Below, piece after piece: positions 16,042 through 17,333 of a stretch of 17,333 bases of DNA (positions within the stretch are counted from its first letter, which is position 1; the number at the start of each line of letters is the position of its first letter). Both the position numbers and the translations under genes were made by a program. The notes beneath the pieces are model-generated. The model ran no database searches. It saw nothing but the letters and a program-made list of their open reading frames with translations, and was not told the origin of the DNA. The stretch lies in the NCBI GenBank assembly GCA_946529195.1, contig CAMMZE010000005.1, positions 1 to 17,333 of the forward strand. The letters are read 5' to 3'. The DNA comes from an uncultured Lachnospiraceae bacterium. Its GTDB lineage: Bacteria; Bacillota_A; Clostridia; Lachnospirales; Lachnospiraceae.

Positions 16042-16070
16042 GCCCTGTTATGAAATGTGCCAAAAATACA

Positions 16071-16093
16071 TACAATTATCCGAATTAATTGTA
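16071..16093. promoter_or_regulatory. Perfect inverted repeat overlapping the guaD -10 box (operator candidate)
   Basis: TACAATTA (16071-16078), seven bases TCCGAAT, then TAATTGTA (16086-16093). The halves are perfect reverse complements. The right half contains the guaD -10 hexamer (16093-16088) and the dyad runs over the transcription start, a classic repressor position. The regulator is not encoded nearby as far as can be seen. Confidence 0.6.
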
Positions 16094-16116
16094 ACTTAAT
16101 CATAAATACCTGTCAA
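16088..16116 (-). promoter_or_regulatory. Sigma-A promoter of guaD
   Basis: On the minus strand a perfect TTGACA (16116-16111), a 17-base spacer and TACAAT (16093-16088). Transcription should start near 16081, giving a 5' leader of about 50 bases, too short for a purine riboswitch. Confidence 0.88.
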
Positions 16117-16225
16117 CATACTGAAATCATATATACAAACCATTCATTTTCTCTGTTTTCTATATAATATCGGCTGTAAATTGCATCTCAAAAAAACATT
16201 TTCCCCAATTTGTATTAAATTGAGG
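16117..16225. other. AT-rich divergent intergenic spacer with a dyad upstream of the CoA-transferase promoter
   Basis: No coding frame with a ribosome site is seen here. CAATTT (16206-16211) and AAATTG (16217-16222) form a perfect 6-base inverted repeat with a 5-base spacer, ending 3 bases before the -35 box. TTTGTA (16209-16214) and TACAAA (16228-16233) form a second one reaching into the -35 box. In such AT-rich DNA short dyads can be chance. Confidence 0.35.
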
Positions 16226-16254
16226 TTTACAAACGAATGCATTTTACCTATAAT
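16226..16254 (+). promoter_or_regulatory. Sigma-A promoter of the CoA-transferase gene
   Basis: TTTACA (16226-16231), a 17-base spacer and a perfect TATAAT (16249-16254). Transcription should start near 16261, about 52 bases before the ATG. The leader can form a small GTCTG/CAGAC hairpin (16271-16286). Confidence 0.88.
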
Positions 16255-16296
16255 AGAAAAGGATAATATAGTCTGCTCAGACAGACAATCATTTTT

Positions 16297-16303
16297 AAGG
16301 AGG
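16297..16303 (+). promoter_or_regulatory. Consensus ribosome binding site of the CoA-transferase gene
   Basis: AAGGAGG, the full core, 9 bases before ATG at 16313. It sets that ATG as the start; an out-of-frame ATG at 16305 is too close to be used. Confidence 0.9.
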
Positions 16304-16312
16304 TATGTTATT

Positions 16313-17333
16313 ATGCCACAGATTATGACAGCTCAGGAAGCAATCAATACCTTTATCAAAGATGGTATGACAATTGCTACTAATGGATTTGTAGGCGGTG
16401 TTTTCCCTGAGGAGCTCGCTATGGCTCTTCAGAAGCAGTATGTTGAGACAGGTTCCCCCAAGAACCTTAAACTGATCTACGCAGCCGGCCAGGGGGACAG
16501 CGGCGAGAGACAGCTCAACCACCTTGGAGAAGAGGGTCTTGTTGAGACCGTTATCGGCGGACACTGGAGCCTTTCTCCTCGTCTTCAGAAACTTGCTCTT
16601 GCTAACAAGTTTGCTGCTTACAATCTGCCTCAGGGCGTTCTTTCCGAGTTGTTCCGCGAGTGCGCTGCAAAGCGTCCCGGCGTGATCACCAAGGTTGGTC
16701 TTAAGACTTTCGTAGATCCTCGTCTCGAGGGCGGCATGCTCAATGATAAGGCTCGTGAGAAGGGCAATATCGTTCAGGTTATCGAGCTTAACGGCCAGGA
16801 GTATCTCTTCTATCCCAGCCAGAAGATCGATGTAGCGCTCATCAGAGCAACCTACGCTGACATCAACGGCAACTGCTCATGCGAGAAGGAAGGCGGCTTC
16901 GGTGATATCGAGCCCATCGCTATGGCAGCAAGAACCAATGGCGGCAAGGTTATCGTTCAGGTTGAGAATATCGTAGACGCAGGCGCTCTTGACACTCGTC
17001 TTGTTAAGGTTCCCGGCATCTATGTTGACGCGATCGTTGTTGCAGATCCTAAGAATCATATGCAGACAAACGGCACTCAGTACAATCCGGCTTACTCCGG
17101 TGAGAAGAGAGTTCCCGTATCTGCTGTTGAGCCGCTCAAGATGGGCAACAGAAAGATCATCGCCCGCCGCTGCGCTATGGAGCTTAAGGCTGGCGCTGTT
17201 GTTAACCTTGGTATCGGTATGCCTGAGGGCATCGCTAAGATCGTATCCGAGGAGGGTATCCCGGGTATGGTTCTGACAACTGAGTCCGGTACCATCGGCG
17301 GTATCCCTGCAGGCGGCGGAGACTTCGGTGTTA
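16313..17333 (+). CDS. pct: Propionate/acetate CoA-transferase (Pct/YdiF type), 3' end beyond the window
   Basis: Family I CoA-transferase that moves CoA between short-chain acyl-CoAs and carboxylates such as acetate, propionate, lactate or butyrate through a glutamyl-CoA thioester; cytosolic. The first 340 codons are present without a stop, so the gene runs off the right edge (full-length members are about 520 residues). Visible landmarks are ITSNGFVGG-like TIATNGFVGG near 21-30, IGGHW near 81, KVGLKTFVDPR, GQEYLFYPS, KVPGIYVDAIVVADP and NLGIGMPEGIAK. TTESGTIGG carries the nucleophile Glu324, the same number as the active-site Glu reported for Clostridium propionicum Pct. Codon use is strongly shifted to GCT, CTT, GTT, CGT and AAG compared with the GCC/CTG/GTC-rich neighbours. 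With the strong promoter and ribosome site this points to a highly expressed fermentation enzyme. The exact acyl substrate cannot be told. Confidence 0.93.
   Translation, partial: MPQIMTAQEAINTFIKDGMTIATNGFVGGVFPEELAMALQKQYVETGSPKNLKLIYAAGQGDSGERQLNHLGEEGLVETVIGGHWSLSPRLQKLALANKFAAYNLPQGVLSELFRECAAKRPGVITKVGLKTFVDPRLEGGMLNDKAREKGNIVQVIELNGQEYLFYPSQKIDVALIRATYADINGNCSCEKEGGFGDIEPIAMAARTNGGKVIVQVENIVDAGALDTRLVKVPGIYVDAIVVADPKNHMQTNGTQYNPAYSGEKRVPVSAVEPLKMGNRKIIARRCAMELKAGAVVNLGIGMPEGIAKIVSEEGIPGMVLTTESGTIGGIPAGGGDFGV

Noticed and set aside
16031..16087. Purine riboswitch ahead of guaD
   Set aside because: The predicted leader is only about 50 bases and lacks the conserved purine aptamer core.
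16295..16564. Minus-strand open frame of 89 codons at the start of the CoA-transferase gene
   Set aside because: Antisense to a clear Pct-type coding sequence with a consensus promoter and ribosome site.

Overview
The window is a gene-dense chromosomal segment, most likely from a Gram-positive anaerobe of the Clostridia (Lachnospiraceae-like). This is inferred from strong GAGGAGGT-type ribosome binding sites, TTGACA/TATAAT-type promoters, a GerMN lipoprotein beside a sensor kinase, a MarR plus heterodimeric ABC exporter locus and a propionate-CoA-transferase-type enzyme. No mobile element, CRISPR array, tRNA or rRNA was seen. Apart from the 283-base divergent intergenic region (16031-16312) and a 174-base leader upstream of the MarR gene, gaps are short.

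Left block, plus strand (1-4975): the last codons of an upstream gene (perhaps the cognate response regulator), a two-TM sensor histidine kinase, a secreted two-GerMN-domain lipoprotein overlapping it by 4 bases, and a full-length ComEC DNA-uptake channel starting at a TTG 4 bases after the lipoprotein stop. They look like one transcription unit. The kinase/GerMN-lipoprotein pairing resembles the actinobacterial MtrB-LpqB arrangement.

Central block, minus strand (10375 down to 4939): a metallo-beta-lactamase-fold hydrolase, an M32 metallocarboxypeptidase, a HerA-like (DUF853) ATPase and an O-acetylhomoserine sulfhydrylase (MetY type). Gaps are 18-73 bases, and a strong intrinsic terminator ends the block. 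That terminator lies inside the last codons of the convergent comEC gene.

Export block, minus strand (14729 down to 10407): a consensus promoter with an overlapping dyad, a terminator-like hairpin in the 5' leader, a MarR regulator with a Cys-Cys-Cys N-terminus, and two ABC exporter half-transporters. Their motif changes all fall in one composite ATP site, as in heterodimeric multidrug exporters. An intrinsic terminator closes the operon.

Right block: a guanine deaminase on the minus strand and a CoA-transferase on the plus strand (cut by the window edge at codon 340) are transcribed divergently. Both have near-consensus sigma-A promoters with 17-base spacers. The guanine deaminase promoter carries a perfect 8+7+8 inverted repeat over its -10 box. 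The CoA-transferase uses codons markedly unlike its neighbours, suggesting very high expression. I see no wholly new defence or mobile system; the most interesting signals are regulatory: the marR leader, the guaD operator, the nested terminator and a possible ATT start for the kinase.
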